Shown here piece by piece: positions 50,706 to 62,885 of a stretch of 64,000 bases of DNA. The first letter of the stretch is position 1; each line of letters starts with the position of its first letter. The DNA lies in NCBI GenBank assembly GCA_947846985.1, contig CANTUZ010000005.1, forward strand, positions 17,208,389 through 17,272,388, read 5' to 3'. A program made the translations under genes and the position numbers. Origin of the DNA: Fratercula arctica. Taxonomy: Eukaryota; Chordata; Aves; Charadriiformes; Alcidae. A model generated the notes under the pieces. That model worked only from the letters and a program-made list of their open reading frames with translations, made no database searches and had not been told where the DNA came from.

Positions 50706-52334
50706 CTGCCCCTCTTCTCCCAGGCTTGGAAGAGTTTGCTTTCTGCGTCAGCACGGCTGCACACATGTGGCACAGCACAGGACTCGGCCACAGGGTGAGA
50801 AACACCTCTGAAACCCCCACCCACCCTTAGACACATGTGGAAAGTTGAACACCTTCCAAGAACAGTTGTCCCACGAAGCCTTTTCTTAAATTTAAGAGTT
50901 GGATACACCAAACTGCCTGTTAATGCCTGTAAAAAGGGCACGGTTCTTGTCCTGTCTCTATACCAGTGAAACCCTGTAGCACAGTTGCAGTTCTGGTTAT
51001 AATGGGACATGTTTGTTCTCTCACATGTCCCATGATGGAAGTGCAGAAGATGGCCATGAGGATATTTATTTTTTAGTAAGCTTCTGTCGCTGACTTGTCT
51101 AATGGTGCTTGGCTTCTTAAACGGCTGCTCTGAAAACTCCAGGAGACGTTATGGCTTCTGACACATCTGTGACAACTTCTGCTGACTGCAGGAGAATCAG
51201 GATTTTCCCTTACTGGTTTTGGATTTGGTGGCGTTTCCAAGACTGGCCCACACAATGTTTAAAAATATTTTTAACAGTTCCCATGTTTGCAGTGTGCTAC
51301 AAATGGATTATATTTCACTGTCTCAGTGGTTCTTTACTTCGTCCAGTATTCTGACGCTCTTACTGCTAACAATTTTGGGAAGAAAACTACATTGCAATTG
51401 GATAACAATGACTGTCTTGGCACTGAAAAGCTAGTCTCATCAGATGCTATTTTTTGGCTTTTTTTTAATGGAAGCTCTATGCCTTCTTTTACTGTAAGGA
51501 CATGATTACAGTTGGCAAAAAGAACAGAATTTATCATTCCATTTTATTGCATGGACTAGGACTACACACACTCGTACTAGTATATAATGGGTATAATGTA
51601 CTGCAAATTTAGTATACTTGGGTAGTGGAAATATATCTCTACAATGACTGGAAATTGTCATAGTGTTCTTAAATACTACTTGTTAATTGAAAATGTTTCT
51701 TATTTTAACAAATAACTTGGTCAGAAGACATTGACCTTCTGCAGGTTTCTTTCATTTTATTTCACTAATTATGTCTAGATACTGTTCTGTCTTTTGTAAT
51801 GTTTCATGATCATGGTTATTATTTGTCAAACAAAGCATGCTATCAAGTGCATCTATGTATAGTTGCCAGATACTGACCAAGGAGGATAATGTATTGAATA
51901 ACTGCTTATTAACTGAATTCCATTTATTATTTGCATTGATGAGGCATGGGGTATGTAAGAAAAGAACAGGCTGTGGTAATGTAATTAAAGACTGCATCAT
52001 AATGCAGACACAGAAGGGAGCTGATTAAAGATGCATAAGCAAACTTATGTCTGGGTTTTTTTCCAGCTTTCATATGCTGGACTTTGCAAACATCATGTTA
52101 GTTTACCACAATGTTTTGAGACCTAACTTTTAAGCAGTACTTGTTGCCTAGCCCAAGCATGTGGATGCAGGCTATTTCAAGCTCTGCAAGATCCCTCTCT
52201 GTGATCCTGGTGTGCTTGCTCCTGCTCACGACAGCTTCTCTTGCTTGCTGTCAGCAGTAGCCCTTCTAAGGCCATAAGTAGACGTGGTTTTGTGCAGAAT
52301 TTCTCTGTTTCTGAATCACATTTATTTGTTGCAG

Positions 52335-52408
52335 GAAAAGACGTGGAAGGAAACAGCCCGTCAGCACTGAAGGATGAGACACCACAGACTCCAAACTCCA
52401 TTAGTAAG
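52335..52408 (+). CDS. OSBPL5: OSBPL5 (ORP5), coding exon 2, residues 46-70
   Basis: The exon starts after TTTATTTGTTGCAG and completes Gly46. It then reads KDVEGNSPSALKDETPQTPN and ends SISK. This matches the acidic, Pro/Ser/Thr-rich linker between the N-terminus and the PH domain of ORP5. It adds three more proline-directed sites (SP at 53-54, TP at 61-62 and 64-65) and has no folded domain. The exon is 74 bp and ends in phase 0 with the donor AAG|GTACTG. A second GT five bases earlier (A|GTAAGG at 52404) looks like a better donor. However, using it shifts the frame and gives a stop within four codons in the next exon, so the downstream site must be the productive one. The next exon is 9.7 kb away. 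Confidence 0.93.
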
Positions 52409-55400
52409 GTACTGTGGGATAGGGATCCATCCCTAGTCTTGCTTTCATTTCTTCTCAAGCTCTTATTAATCATTCTTACTCTCTTTTTTTTAAAGTAATT
52501 GAGAAAGCCTCTCCCTCTGTTCCTGCAGGAACTGTGTGTGCATTTTTTGAGAGGAAAAAAATGGGTATTTTTGCATGGCTGGGATGACAGAGAAGCCCAC
52601 ACTTTCCTCTGACTTGATAGCACCTACCGCAGAAGAACTCTGTTTATTTGGGCCTCATTTGGCAGTGTAATTGTATGACTAATTACGGTTGAAAGGTTGA
52701 TTTTGTCAGCAGAGGTGTCTCCTGCTGTTCCTGATCAGCAAGGCAATCATAAACCTTAATTGTTTTGGAAGAGAAAGCTGTAATATTTAATTTAGTGCAT
52801 AGCATCCAAAACTGAGTCGAGATCCTGGGAGAGAGCTCTGGGAATTGGTGTAAGAGGAGAGGAACGCAAACTATCCAACATTTCCTGAACACAGGGTTTC
52901 CATCCAGCCTGTTTGGAGAGGTAAAACTGGATCTAAAGACTCTGGATCTGGGTGTTCAAAACCTGGCTCTACATCTAGAGTTACTGAGTGCCTGGGTCTG
53001 GTTTCCTGTAGAGATGGAATCAACCTTATAAATTAGATATGTCTTTGAGATTCATGTATGGGCTTTTTTGGCTGCAGCTCCCTAGCATGTTTCTGGAGGG
53101 TAAGTAGAAATAGAAGCAAGACCTGTTAATATTGTTTTAACTAAATTTATTCAACTATGAAGCTATAAAATGTAAATGACACCAGCTGAAATGAAAATAT
53201 AACATGAAGGAAGCAGCTTCAGACAAGTGATTTCCTATAATATATGAAAACAAGCTCTGCATCTTTAATACATTTGGCTGTGCTTGCCTGGAGCTTGCAC
53301 ATTGTTCTGCCAGGATGCCCTGGCAGAGGTCAGCACAGGGAGATGGTGATGAGAGGAGCTTTGGGAGTATGCGACAAGGGCTCGTGTGCATGTCCTGTGC
53401 TGTTGCTGGAACCTGGCAAGCTGCAAACCGACCTTGGTTTTGCTTTTTTGGGCAGCTTCCTCATGGAAATCCAGCCTCCCACTTATCCTGGCCCAAGGAC
53501 CAGTTAACTGCATCCAGGGCTTTGTTTTAAAGCCAGATGTTTTGCACGCCTTACAAGGAGGGATGTTACATTCCCAATGGCTTAGCAATGTAAAGAAGAA
53601 GGACTTTTTCTGGACAGGACAACTCAGGGCACTGAAATGCTGTCCAAAAGGGACTTTGGTTTCTGAGATGCAGGATGAGCACAATAGTAGGAATGTATTT
53701 ATGAGAGGTATCTGGGTAAGAGCGTGGCTCAGCTGTGTTTTCCCAGCCTCAGGGCCTGCCTTGCTATTTAGTCACCTATAAGTGTGTTTTTGAAAGGAGA
53801 AGCACCCTTGGAGCATTTGGCTGCCCACCTAGATTTCTGCCATGCTTTGTGTGCACCTGGGGAGGCATTGGTGAGTCTCTCCTTGACAGTGTCAAGCACA
53901 GCTGTTAAGGAGAGATAAGAGAAAATGCACAGTGCAAAACAACTGCATCAGACTTGTGATTCAAAACAAATGGGGGCCTGAACCTGGACACGAGCTTTGC
54001 TTTTGCCAACCCAAGAATTTGGCTTTACAATAGTCAAAATTGCTCTGAAACTTCAGTGGACTAAAAACAGATGCGAGGACCCCAAAACGCCAAACTTCAA
54101 CTTGCCTACTCACTTGCAGTGTTGCAGGCAATTGCTTTGGGTACTGAATGGGCCAGAGCTAGGGTTTTCTTTCCTGCCTGAGTGTTCTGTTTAGGCACAT
54201 GATATTTGATTCAGAGACTTTTCCGCCTCACTGGACCTGTGCTGTAGCGCCTGTCATTCTCACTTCACTCTGCTTCGTCTCGCTGTGTTGTACACTAACT
54301 TGCTCTTCTCTGGTAGTCAGTTTGCTTAATATTTCATTTTTCACATCCACTTAGCTCTAAGGCTCTAAAATGAAACCTTCCTGTCTGGCATCCAGAACTG
54401 TAAGTAGGGATCTGTCACAGTATTTCAGTTTAAAAATAAATAGCGATTCCACCTACTTGAACCAATGGAAGGAGTGTGTGCTAATTGGGTCATGTTTAGA
54501 TTCCTGATAGCAGGGGGGAAATAATTTTTAGAAACCAAACTGTAGGGTGTGCAGATTTAATAATGGATTCATAAGTAAATATTCTAGGTAGCAGATCCGT
54601 GCCTCTAATACTTACCCTTCTTTTGGCACAGTGGATATAACAAGCCTTGTTGGAAATCAGTGTTCCTTCAGCAGCACTATTTTGATGTACCATACCACAC
54701 TGACTCTTTTCACCCAGTACTGAGAAGGAAAGCCAGTGCAGTGATGCAATCCCTGGACTGGGGCTTAGGGGACCTTGAATTCCCAGCCCTGACTTGGAGT
54801 CCCTGCATTTCCCCAGGCAGATTAATTGCCTTTCTGTTTCACATCTTCATGATCTGTGAAGCCATTTAACTGCAACCATGCTACCCTGTGCTCAATAGAT
54901 GGACTCTCAGTGTATATCTGAGGTGTGAACACATCCCGATTGTACTATCTGTACAGACAGTAAAATATTTGATGCTGGAACATTTCCTTTCAGTGTGTTA
55001 GTGCAGTTCTTAGCAATATATATTTCTGATTTCAGATGTGGCTTCTCACCCCAAATTTTATTAAAACAAATTTAAGGCACAGTTCAGTTACATATTTCAT
55101 CGCTAACTTTCCCTGCAGCATATTTTCTCCTATTTCATTTTTTAAGTGGATTTTCTTTCATTTCCCTTTTCAAGGAAAAATAAAATTATTAGATTATTTA
55201 TTTCAGACTATTTCTCATATTAGTTTCTCTCTTTTTTAGAGCCCTTTAGCCGTGTTTTCTAGCAGCCGTGCTCATAGTGGGGTGTGAAAGTATCGCAGAA
55301 CTGTCTCTAAGCCTGAAGCTCATCTCTGCAGCCAGGCAGTACAGTTAGCACACACCTGATAGTGACAGGAGGTACCCTTCTCTCCTTTTGTGCCTCATTC

Positions 55401-57198
55401 AGCACTGTTAGCCTCTTTTAAAGGACCTTTTATTGCAGTATGCAGTGTTGCGTGTTCTCTTTCTTCCCTTCCTATGCTACCAATTTATTCTGCTGGCTGG
55501 AGAGCAGCTGGGGTCTCTTGATATGGATGCAGAGCCTCAAAGACAGAAAAATCTTGAAGCTGATGCTCAGTGGTACTTTACTCTTTTCAGTCCTCCAGTA
55601 ATGTCACAATGAAGTCTTATAATTATCACATTGTAGGAGCATAGCTGTTGCATGCACAGTTATATGACATATGGGAGGGCAAAGCTTAGATTGCTTTGTT
55701 CATTGTGAATGAGTTTTTCGACATGCCTGAATTGTTCAAGTCTTTATCTGTGATTTGTAATCTGAAATGTGAATCTAAGTGGCTGCTAGAAATTTATTTT
55801 AGCTGCAAAGCAGTTCGAAACAGCTCATACTGATCACTTGAGATTTAAGCTACAACTCCTATGCTGTCTCGTGCTCATCCTTGTAGATCCATGAATCGTG
55901 CTCTTTCACCTCTGAGTTAATTCCAGCCATGGTTACATTTGGGACTACGATAAAAGATCATTCACAACTCTGGCAGCCTACCAGGGTACCTTTCCCTCTG
56001 TTGTCCCTTAGACAGCAGACCGAAGAATCAGTTGTCAGAGAGATCCAGACGTTGCAGGAATCACCTCAAAGAGGCTCAGGAGCAAAACGTCCCCTGTGTG
56101 TGCTAAGCACAGCGTTATAGGAGAATTTGGCCCTTCCAGGTGGTGTTATGCTTAACCGGGCCCTTGATGGCTTTTCATTACCATACTTTATGCTGTCGAT
56201 GTTGTGGATGGAATTATTTTGGAGCTAGTTGTCTCTGCCAAGACTTGCACTGAGTTCCTGTGCCCTGGCTCAGGTACACCTTGCTTCTTCAATTCCATGT
56301 GCAGCATTTTAGGGTAATCACAGTTGTCCACAGTGAGCAGAGATGTAGCCTGGAGTATCCTGGGAAAATCACATAAAAGGGGGGAGGGATTTTGCACTGT
56401 GAGGTAGGAAACATGGAGCATCCCTAATTTGTCTAGGTGCATCAAAGCCCTGAAACTCCCAGGTGCGTCAGAGAGGGGAATGTACCAGTAGTAACTGTTC
56501 GCTTACAGAAATGAAGTCTCAAAATTTATAATTTTGCATAAGCCACAGCAGTCCTATCATGTCGCCTTGGGTCACTGGTGATTGTAATTCCTTACTCTGG
56601 TGTTTCAGATGGCAGAGATGAGGGTAAATGGAGGTGCTAAAATTGAGACAATTTATTAAGCAATTTAGCAAAGCATATTTTAACCTCAAAGTCCAATTGT
56701 TTTTCTTTGCTCACTTTCTTCATTTGTTTAATCTCAGTCTAGGAGCAAAAGCTGTGCCTACAGCTAGAGGGGAAAGCAAAGCTTTGCTTCAGATTTCTGC
56801 TTAGCAGTACAACTGTATCAGTCATGTGAAATGGCATTTTTCTCAGTGCACAGCTTCCCATTTCGCCTAAAATGTTCTTTAAATATTCTAAACTTGCAGA
56901 GCGTTCTTCCCATGAAAGGCACACTTAGATGATCAAATAGAAATCCCATGAGGTCTGTGACTTTTTCTTTAATTACTATAATCTGACGCAATGGAGAAAA
57001 GCATTCCACTAATCAGTAATATAACTTGATATTTGGATTTGCTTGGATAGCTGAATTTCAGCGATGGTTTTCCCCAGATATTGCTGTCATGTCAGCTATT
57101 TATTTCTACAGGCTTTTCAATTTGCGCTAATCATCAGGCTGCTTCAGTGTTGTAAACACAGTTGCTGTGTCTTTGTAACATTGTTGAAATAAGAGGGA

Positions 57199-57217
57199 TT
57201 TTTTTTTTTTTTTTTTT
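57199..57217 (+). repeat. 19-T homopolymer run
   Basis: An uninterrupted run of 19 T follows GAGGGA and precedes GCGAAC. It is likely to vary in length between individuals and to be error-prone in sequencing. No retroposed body was recognised next to it. Confidence 0.9.
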
Positions 57218-60200
57218 GCGAACTAAAAAGTTTTAGGTGAAGATTATTCAACTTGCTGTAAAGCAGCATATTAATTGAAGGGTAATCTTTCCTAATGCAA
57301 AGCTTGTTTGTCAGTAAGAATTGTTTCACTGACTCTACTGTGCTTTGGGTGAGCTGTTAATTCACAACAAAATAAAAAAGTTTTTAAAAAGAACTGCTTA
57401 TAGTAAATTGAAAACAAAATTGTTTAGATGTGGTTGAGATATCTGTGAATATTCACATCAGTAATAAGGAGCTCTTCACTTCTAATGTTAAATCAGCTTT
57501 TCCATAGTGTTTATACTACTTCAGGAACTTCTGTTTCATTTCTTTTATTTCTGCAGTGATACAGATCTGTAGCAATTATATGTGGAAAAGATACTGGTGA
57601 AGTTACATGTGAGCAAGGACATGTCTCCCGTGTGATGACTATTTTTGCTTTTGTGAAACATAACTTATGACCCCAGCTACTTTTGTTCTGCCTTCAAATT
57701 CCCATCTGATTTCATCTTTCCCTCATTTGGATGCAAAGAAGAAAAAAGAGCGACTTGTAAGCTGTCACTGCTGTTAACTTTCAGGCCACAGCTTGAGAAT
57801 GATTTTATTTAAATGTTTCTCATTTGGAATTATTCTGTCTATTTGTCTCTCATTATGTATTTTTGTGTGTTCGTCCTGTGCAGCAAGGATTGCTTGCGTT
57901 AAACAACAGGATATTCCTCTTGCTGTTATCCAAGGCAGGGCATGCTGATGGGCTGGCACCCCCCACATCAGAGTCGATCACAGACTGTTTATCTGTGAAA
58001 TGATTTGGTTCCTCTTGGAAATGAAGTCACAAAAAAGACACTGGATGAGAATAGCACTATTGTGAGGACTCTGTACACTCTCTCACAAAGACTAGCAGAA
58101 GTGTAAGAGTATTGTGATAACTGCTAAGAATTGGCAGTGGATGTCCAGAGCTACATGACGGAGATGAAAGGGAATAGAAACTTAACTGGGATAAAGAGTA
58201 TTTCTCTGAGTACAGTACAGCCCGTCGTCAGCCGGCAAGGTCATCACTCCATCCTGGAAAGGACAGATCTGGTCAGAGAACTAAAGAAGGACAACAGTTT
58301 CCTACCCCTGCCAAGTGCTGCTGCATGCCCTGGTAAAAGTTTTTGGCAGATTAGCAGTCTTCCCTTGTTTTAATTATGAGAACTGGTATATGGAAAACAT
58401 CCCTTGCTTTCTTGTCAGAATATTCCAGTGTGCTTTTTTAATTTTAGAAAGGACACCAATTCCCTACCCTCCCATTGTACAAAGTCTCATCTCTGGTTAA
58501 TATGTGGTTCACACGTTGCTGCAGAGAGAGGGGGCCAGATTCTGATATCCTGCACAAGCATTATCCCAGTGTTCTTGAAATATTTGCTGTGATGACAAAT
58601 GGCTTCTCTTAGTTTTGTGCCAGGCTGAGAAAGGCAGGTCAATGGAAGGACATCATTAAATGCTCTTGATGTGTCTTAGTGATGTAAGGCCCTGCTGTGT
58701 CTTAGGGATCTTTAGAGCTGATGGCACAGATTTACTGAATTTTATACATGCCACGAGGTACAATCAAAACTATTAAGACAGATTCATGGCAAAACATGAA
58801 ATCATTTTACTTCAAGTCATTTAATGGGTTAAACCTGGAGGAACTGTACGTTGCTATCAGCAGCATGGGGACCTATGGTAATCAGTCCTGGGACTTTAGA
58901 TCCCACCTTTTCTGTGAAAAGGCAGGAACTTTAAACACAGAAATGCGCTGCTTTTCATTCTGTAGACCTGATGATCACCTGCAAGCAAACTGCTGTTTAG
59001 GATCTGTGATGGTGCATCTTTGTCAGCACAACAAGAAGCAAAGCCGGCAGAGAAAAGCAATCAGTTTGCCTCGTTAAAAAAGTAACTGGGGTACAGCGTC
59101 AAATTTCTGAAAACAGAAGTCCCAGGTCAGGCACATCTGAAAACTTGTCCATGGCTTGGTTTTAGTAAAATTTTCTCTTTCTTCATAAAGCTTGGTCATT
59201 TTACAACCATCTCGGGGTGCTGCGCTATCCATCACACAGCTGGTACATCATGGTTTTTGGGACGCGGCAGCACAGATATTTGTCTTCCCATGCCTAGAAT
59301 GTCTTACGCAGGCAGTGAGGGACTTAATGCTACTGCTTCTTTCTCATCCATTCTTAAGCCTGTCTTAGCGTACACCATTCCTGTGGCCATGTTCCCCTTT
59401 ACAGGCAAGGTTAGCAAATTCAGCATGGGTGGACATAGCTCAGACATGGGGAGGCAGTGCCTGAAGGAAGCAGCACAGCAGTTCAGGAACCCACCACAGC
59501 AGGCTCCAAGGCTGTTAATCCAGCTGCTTTGACCAAGTGAAAGACAGGTTTGTAATGATTTCAGACAAGTTTTGCTGTAGTTATTGAGCTCCTAAAGACT
59601 ATGGTGGTGTAAGGGGAGATTATCCCATCATACACTGTTGCGTGCTACAACTTTCTACCATGCATAGCAGTATTGGCTGTCACTGGGCATGAGATGTCCC
59701 TGGTCATGGAGCTCCGAGTCAGCTCTCCTGAAGAGGCAGAATCAATGTCTGTCTTTATAAACGTCACAGGTTTGAAGTCTTGTGGTTGTTTAATTCTGTT
59801 TTTAGCATGACCCAGAAAGACTCCAAGGAGGAGGCAGGTGTGGCTCATAGCGCAGTGAAAGCGCCTCTGTCTGAGTTAACGTTGGTTCCCCACGAGCAGC
59901 AGGTTTAGGGATCAGGTTTGCATGGTTTGCGGCAGTTGTTGGAAGCCTTTCTGAATTCATCTTCAAGTAAATTTCCTCGAGCCAAGTGAGCTTAGGGGCC
60001 AAGATTTTATTCTTTATGTAAGTGTTAAAATGTAATTGTCTAGACAACAAGTGACTGTAGCTTGCTTTAATTAGCTAAGCAAAAAGCATTCATTATATCC
60101 TGATGCTTTGCAGACACCTGAGCAGGATTTCCTAGAATCTTGGGGACATGTGTGCTTTTCCTGCTTCTCATGCGGCTAAGGAGGGCTAGTACACAGTGTT

Positions 60201-61150
60201 TCTGTCTGCGTATGATCTCTTGGGCTGGAGGGAGTGAAATTCCCAATAAACAGTTTTCTCATAATTGTATCTGTGCAGCGGTCCCCACCATAAATCCTGT
60301 GTTTTTACAGTGAAGTCCCATGTGCAGAAATACAAAATATGCATCAGACTGCATTGTAGGTAGAGGAGACAGGTTTAGCTTTCTATTAAAACAAAACTGA
60401 CAAATATTTAATAGTTTGCAGGAGTCTAGAGCTGGCATTTTCTTTGAGTGGATCTAATGCCAAGTTGACTTGTAAACTGTAAAGTCAGATCAGGGCCTTC
60501 ACTGGTCTTTATGCGCCATCACAGAGTTTTCATTTCTCTATTTATTTTTAAGTGTCAGGTGTACTTCTGTTTTTAGTGAAAGACTACTATAAGCATATGT
60601 GAGAACAAGTAATAGATTTTACAGGGACACTGAGTCTGTTGCAAATTGCACATTCTGCCCCTAATTTCCAATCCTGTGTCATCCAGAAAGAGTTTTACTC
60701 AGTTGAACATGCATCCTTATCTCCCATTTTTGCTCCTCCCACAGTCTGCAAAGCCTAATTGATGGCCTGTTTGCTGTGGTCATGTATTTGCATGTTTTTA
60801 TCTAAGTCATGTGAAAAGGCATTGATCTGGCTGTCATTAAATATTTTCCTGCTCACACTAACACTCAGCATGGTTTGTGGCTGTACTAGCCAGAGAGGTT
60901 TCTGTGTTACTGGGAGGGAAAAGGGAAGTGGGTCTCTCAAAACTGAAGGCGCTGTAAAACAATTACATCAAATCATGACATACAGGAGAGAAAGTTTGAG
61001 AGCCCAGTGGCTTTGTTTCACATCATAACAGTGAATTGATAAATGGGAACTACATTTGGTACATTTTTTCCTTAGTTCAGCTCATTTTTATGTCGTACCC
61101 ATTAAGGTGGCCAAGGGCTGAACTTTTTTATAAAACTGTCATGCATAAGT

Positions 61151-61270
61151 AGGAGAGACAGTGCCTGACCCCAAAAGATCACAGTCTGAATGCATCAGAC
61201 ACATGAAAGGTTGGAAGAAAAAGAGAAAGTAACTTCCCCAAGGTCACATAAAAAGTAACAGAGTCTGTAC
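61151..61270 (-). repeat. MIR-like ancient tRNA-derived SINE fragment
   Basis: AGGAGAGACAGTGCCTGACC, then AGATCACAGTCTGAAT, then AAAGTAACTTCCCCAAGGTC followed by ACAT, occur in order. They match the complement of the conserved MIR/CORE-SINE region ('...GTGACCTTGGGCAAGTTACTT...') and its usual 'GACAGTGCCTG' partner. The copy is old and interrupted. Orientation is minus relative to the SINE consensus. The assignment is from memory of the consensus; the edges are approximate. Confidence 0.65.
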
Positions 61271-61805
61271 TGTACCATACTTCTCATGCCATTAACCCTC
61301 CCCAAGTTTTGGATAATTTGCTGACAGTACCTATCCAAGTAGCGGTTCTTGTCTTGAGTTGGGCTCCAGGGAGTTATACTCTCTAAGCATTCATTATTTT
61401 GGGAACAGTAATATTGTGACCATGTCTAACAAAAGTAAAGCATTTTTTCAGCCCATCAACACAATCATGAGAGCTGCAGCCTCTGAAGATGAATTTAAAC
61501 AGCACTGACAGTATCAAACATGATTTGAAGTGACTGTGTATTTTTTGCCTTGCTTCTCAAGGCCAAGATGATGATTATTTCCTGTATTATCTATAACATG
61601 ATTAGGTCATTTCTTGCCCACTCATGTTTCTGGATATTTCAGTTAGGGCAACGTATTGCTCATATTGAGTCTGGTTCTGAAAGATCTATAACAGCTTCCC
61701 CATAATTTTTATTCCGGTAATTGAAATGCTTTCAGATATGAAAAGTGGTGGGCATTTGGTTTTCAAAGTTAGGAATACAAATAGGACTTTTGGTTCTTTT
61801 GGTTC

Positions 61806-61895
61806 TTTTATTTTATTTTATATTATTTTATTTTATTTTATTTTATTTTATTTTATTTTATTTTATTTTATTTTATTTTATTTTATTTTATTTTA
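61806..61895 (+). repeat. OSBPL5: (TTTTA)n pentanucleotide microsatellite
   Basis: About 18 units of TTTTA run with a single interruption (TATTA near 61821) and almost perfect regularity to 61895. It lies about 250 bp upstream of coding exon 3 of OSBPL5. Such long, pure pentanucleotide arrays are commonly polymorphic. It creates a spurious open frame of repeated Phe/Ile/Leu/Tyr on the + strand. Confidence 0.97.
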
Positions 61896-62146
61896 CCAAG
61901 AGTAATGTCTGCATAGGAGAAATACGAAGAAAATTTGGTGGGGAATTTTTCAACTATGAGTATAAAAAGGACGTTTGTAGTGCACTGCAAATATGTGTTT
62001 TCTGTGCCTGCCTTGTGTTTTGCTGCTCAAGCCTGCAATCAGCTCTTTCATGGATTTCTGGAAGATATAAACGACTCTTCATTAGAACATAGCTTGAACA
62101 TTGTCATGTTAACACATTCCTTTTCCTTCTCTCCCTCCTTTTTTAG

Positions 62147-62227
62147 ATCGAATATAAGCTTTGCAATGGGTCTGACAAAGAGTGTGTGTCTCCCACAGCC
62201 AAATTCATGAAGAAGGAAACACTGAAG
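62147..62227 (+). CDS. OSBPL5: OSBPL5 (ORP5), coding exon 3, residues 71-97
   Basis: The 81-bp, phase-0 exon reads IEYKLCNGSDKECVSPTAK and ends FMKKETLK, before a canonical donor AAG|GTATGT. This is a hallmark segment of ORP5; the related ORP8 has a similar 'LYNGSEK...KKESLK' block. It belongs to the linker just before the basic helix and PH domain. A further SP site lies at residues 85-86. Mammalian ORP5, as I recall it, has a few extra residues (about four) just before EYRLCNG that are absent here. This suggests a shifted splice acceptor between lineages. An 81-bp phase-0 exon could be skipped without a frameshift. Confidence 0.95.
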
Positions 62228-62885
62228 GTATGTGCAAAGCAGCCAAATTAGCATCATCTGACTTTCCTTTACAAAACTAGTACCTTCCAAACAAACCATT
62301 GGAAACTACTCTGAGTCGTTTCCCAAGACCCAGAGAAGCTTCCCACTCTTCCAGGAGTCATCGTAGGCCAAGGGCATTTACAGGCTTTATATACAGGATT
62401 AGATTATATACTGCAAACAGAACAAATCAGTGTAATTATTTCACTCTGTTCATAAGTTTCAGAGCCATTAGGCACCTCAAGAGGGTTGTAATCCTTCATT
62501 GGTCTTGTTAGGAGGGGTATGTCTAGGCAATCTGAACAAATTATTGCTTGAACACCTGTTTGTCTACCAAACCAAAAGTATAAATAATTTGCTTTGGATG
62601 AAATTAGATTTAATCTCTTTAATTTGAGGAGGACTGGGGTGTTCAGCCTCTTTCCATTTCCCCCAAGGAAAAGCCAAATTACATTATGTTTAGTGGAACT
62701 TCAGAAGCAAAGAAAATGCCTGCTGCCTTGTTATGTTTTTGTTCTTCCTTGTGCTCATTTCTGGGGAACTTGTGCTGGGTCATGTTCTAGCTGCGCTATC
62801 CATAGCTGTCCTTAATGCATTGTGTTCTTTCCTCCCCAAAAGAGGCCATGATTACAGCTGCTATATTTTCTCTGTTCTGAACCAG
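62228..62885 (+). other. OSBPL5: OSBPL5 intron between coding exons 3 and 4 (658 bp)
   Basis: This short intron has a GTATGT donor and ends TATTTTCTCTGTTCTGAACCAG. It contains no repeat or RNA gene that I recognise. Open frames within it (62299-62511 and 62594-62815) are chance. Confidence 0.9.

Larger units (their letters stand above)
45824..52334 (+). other. OSBPL5: OSBPL5 intron between coding exons 1 and 2 (6,511 bp)
   Basis: It is bounded by GT at 45824 and AG at 52333-52334. It contains a forkhead-like tandem repeat (46461-46506), a CR1 insertion (47574-47999) and a pair of E-boxes (50687-50705). Otherwise no exon or RNA gene is seen. Failure to splice it would add about ten residues to the first exon and then hit a TAG stop near 45855. 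Confidence 0.85.
52409..62146 (+). other. OSBPL5: OSBPL5 intron between coding exons 2 and 3 (9,738 bp)
   Basis: It is bounded by GT at 52409 and AG at 62145-62146 with a strong pyrimidine tract (CTTCTCTCCCTCCTTTTTTAG). It contains a 19-T run (57199-57217), a MIR-like SINE remnant (61151-61270) and a long TTTTA array (61806-61895). No further coding exon was recognised; open frames such as 53386-53781 (+) have no known domain. Confidence 0.85.

Noticed and set aside
52177..52623. 148-codon frame antisense to OSBPL5 coding exon 2
   Set aside because: It is the shadow of a real exon on the other strand and has no recognisable domain.
59835..59895. possible tRNA-like or SINE promoter (GGCTCATAGCGCAGTG, then GGTTCCCCAC)
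   Set aside because: The A- and B-box resemblance is loose, and no cloverleaf could be drawn.
61745..62092. 115-codon + frame with repeated Phe/Ile/Leu/Tyr
   Set aside because: It is created by the TTTTA microsatellite and is not a gene.
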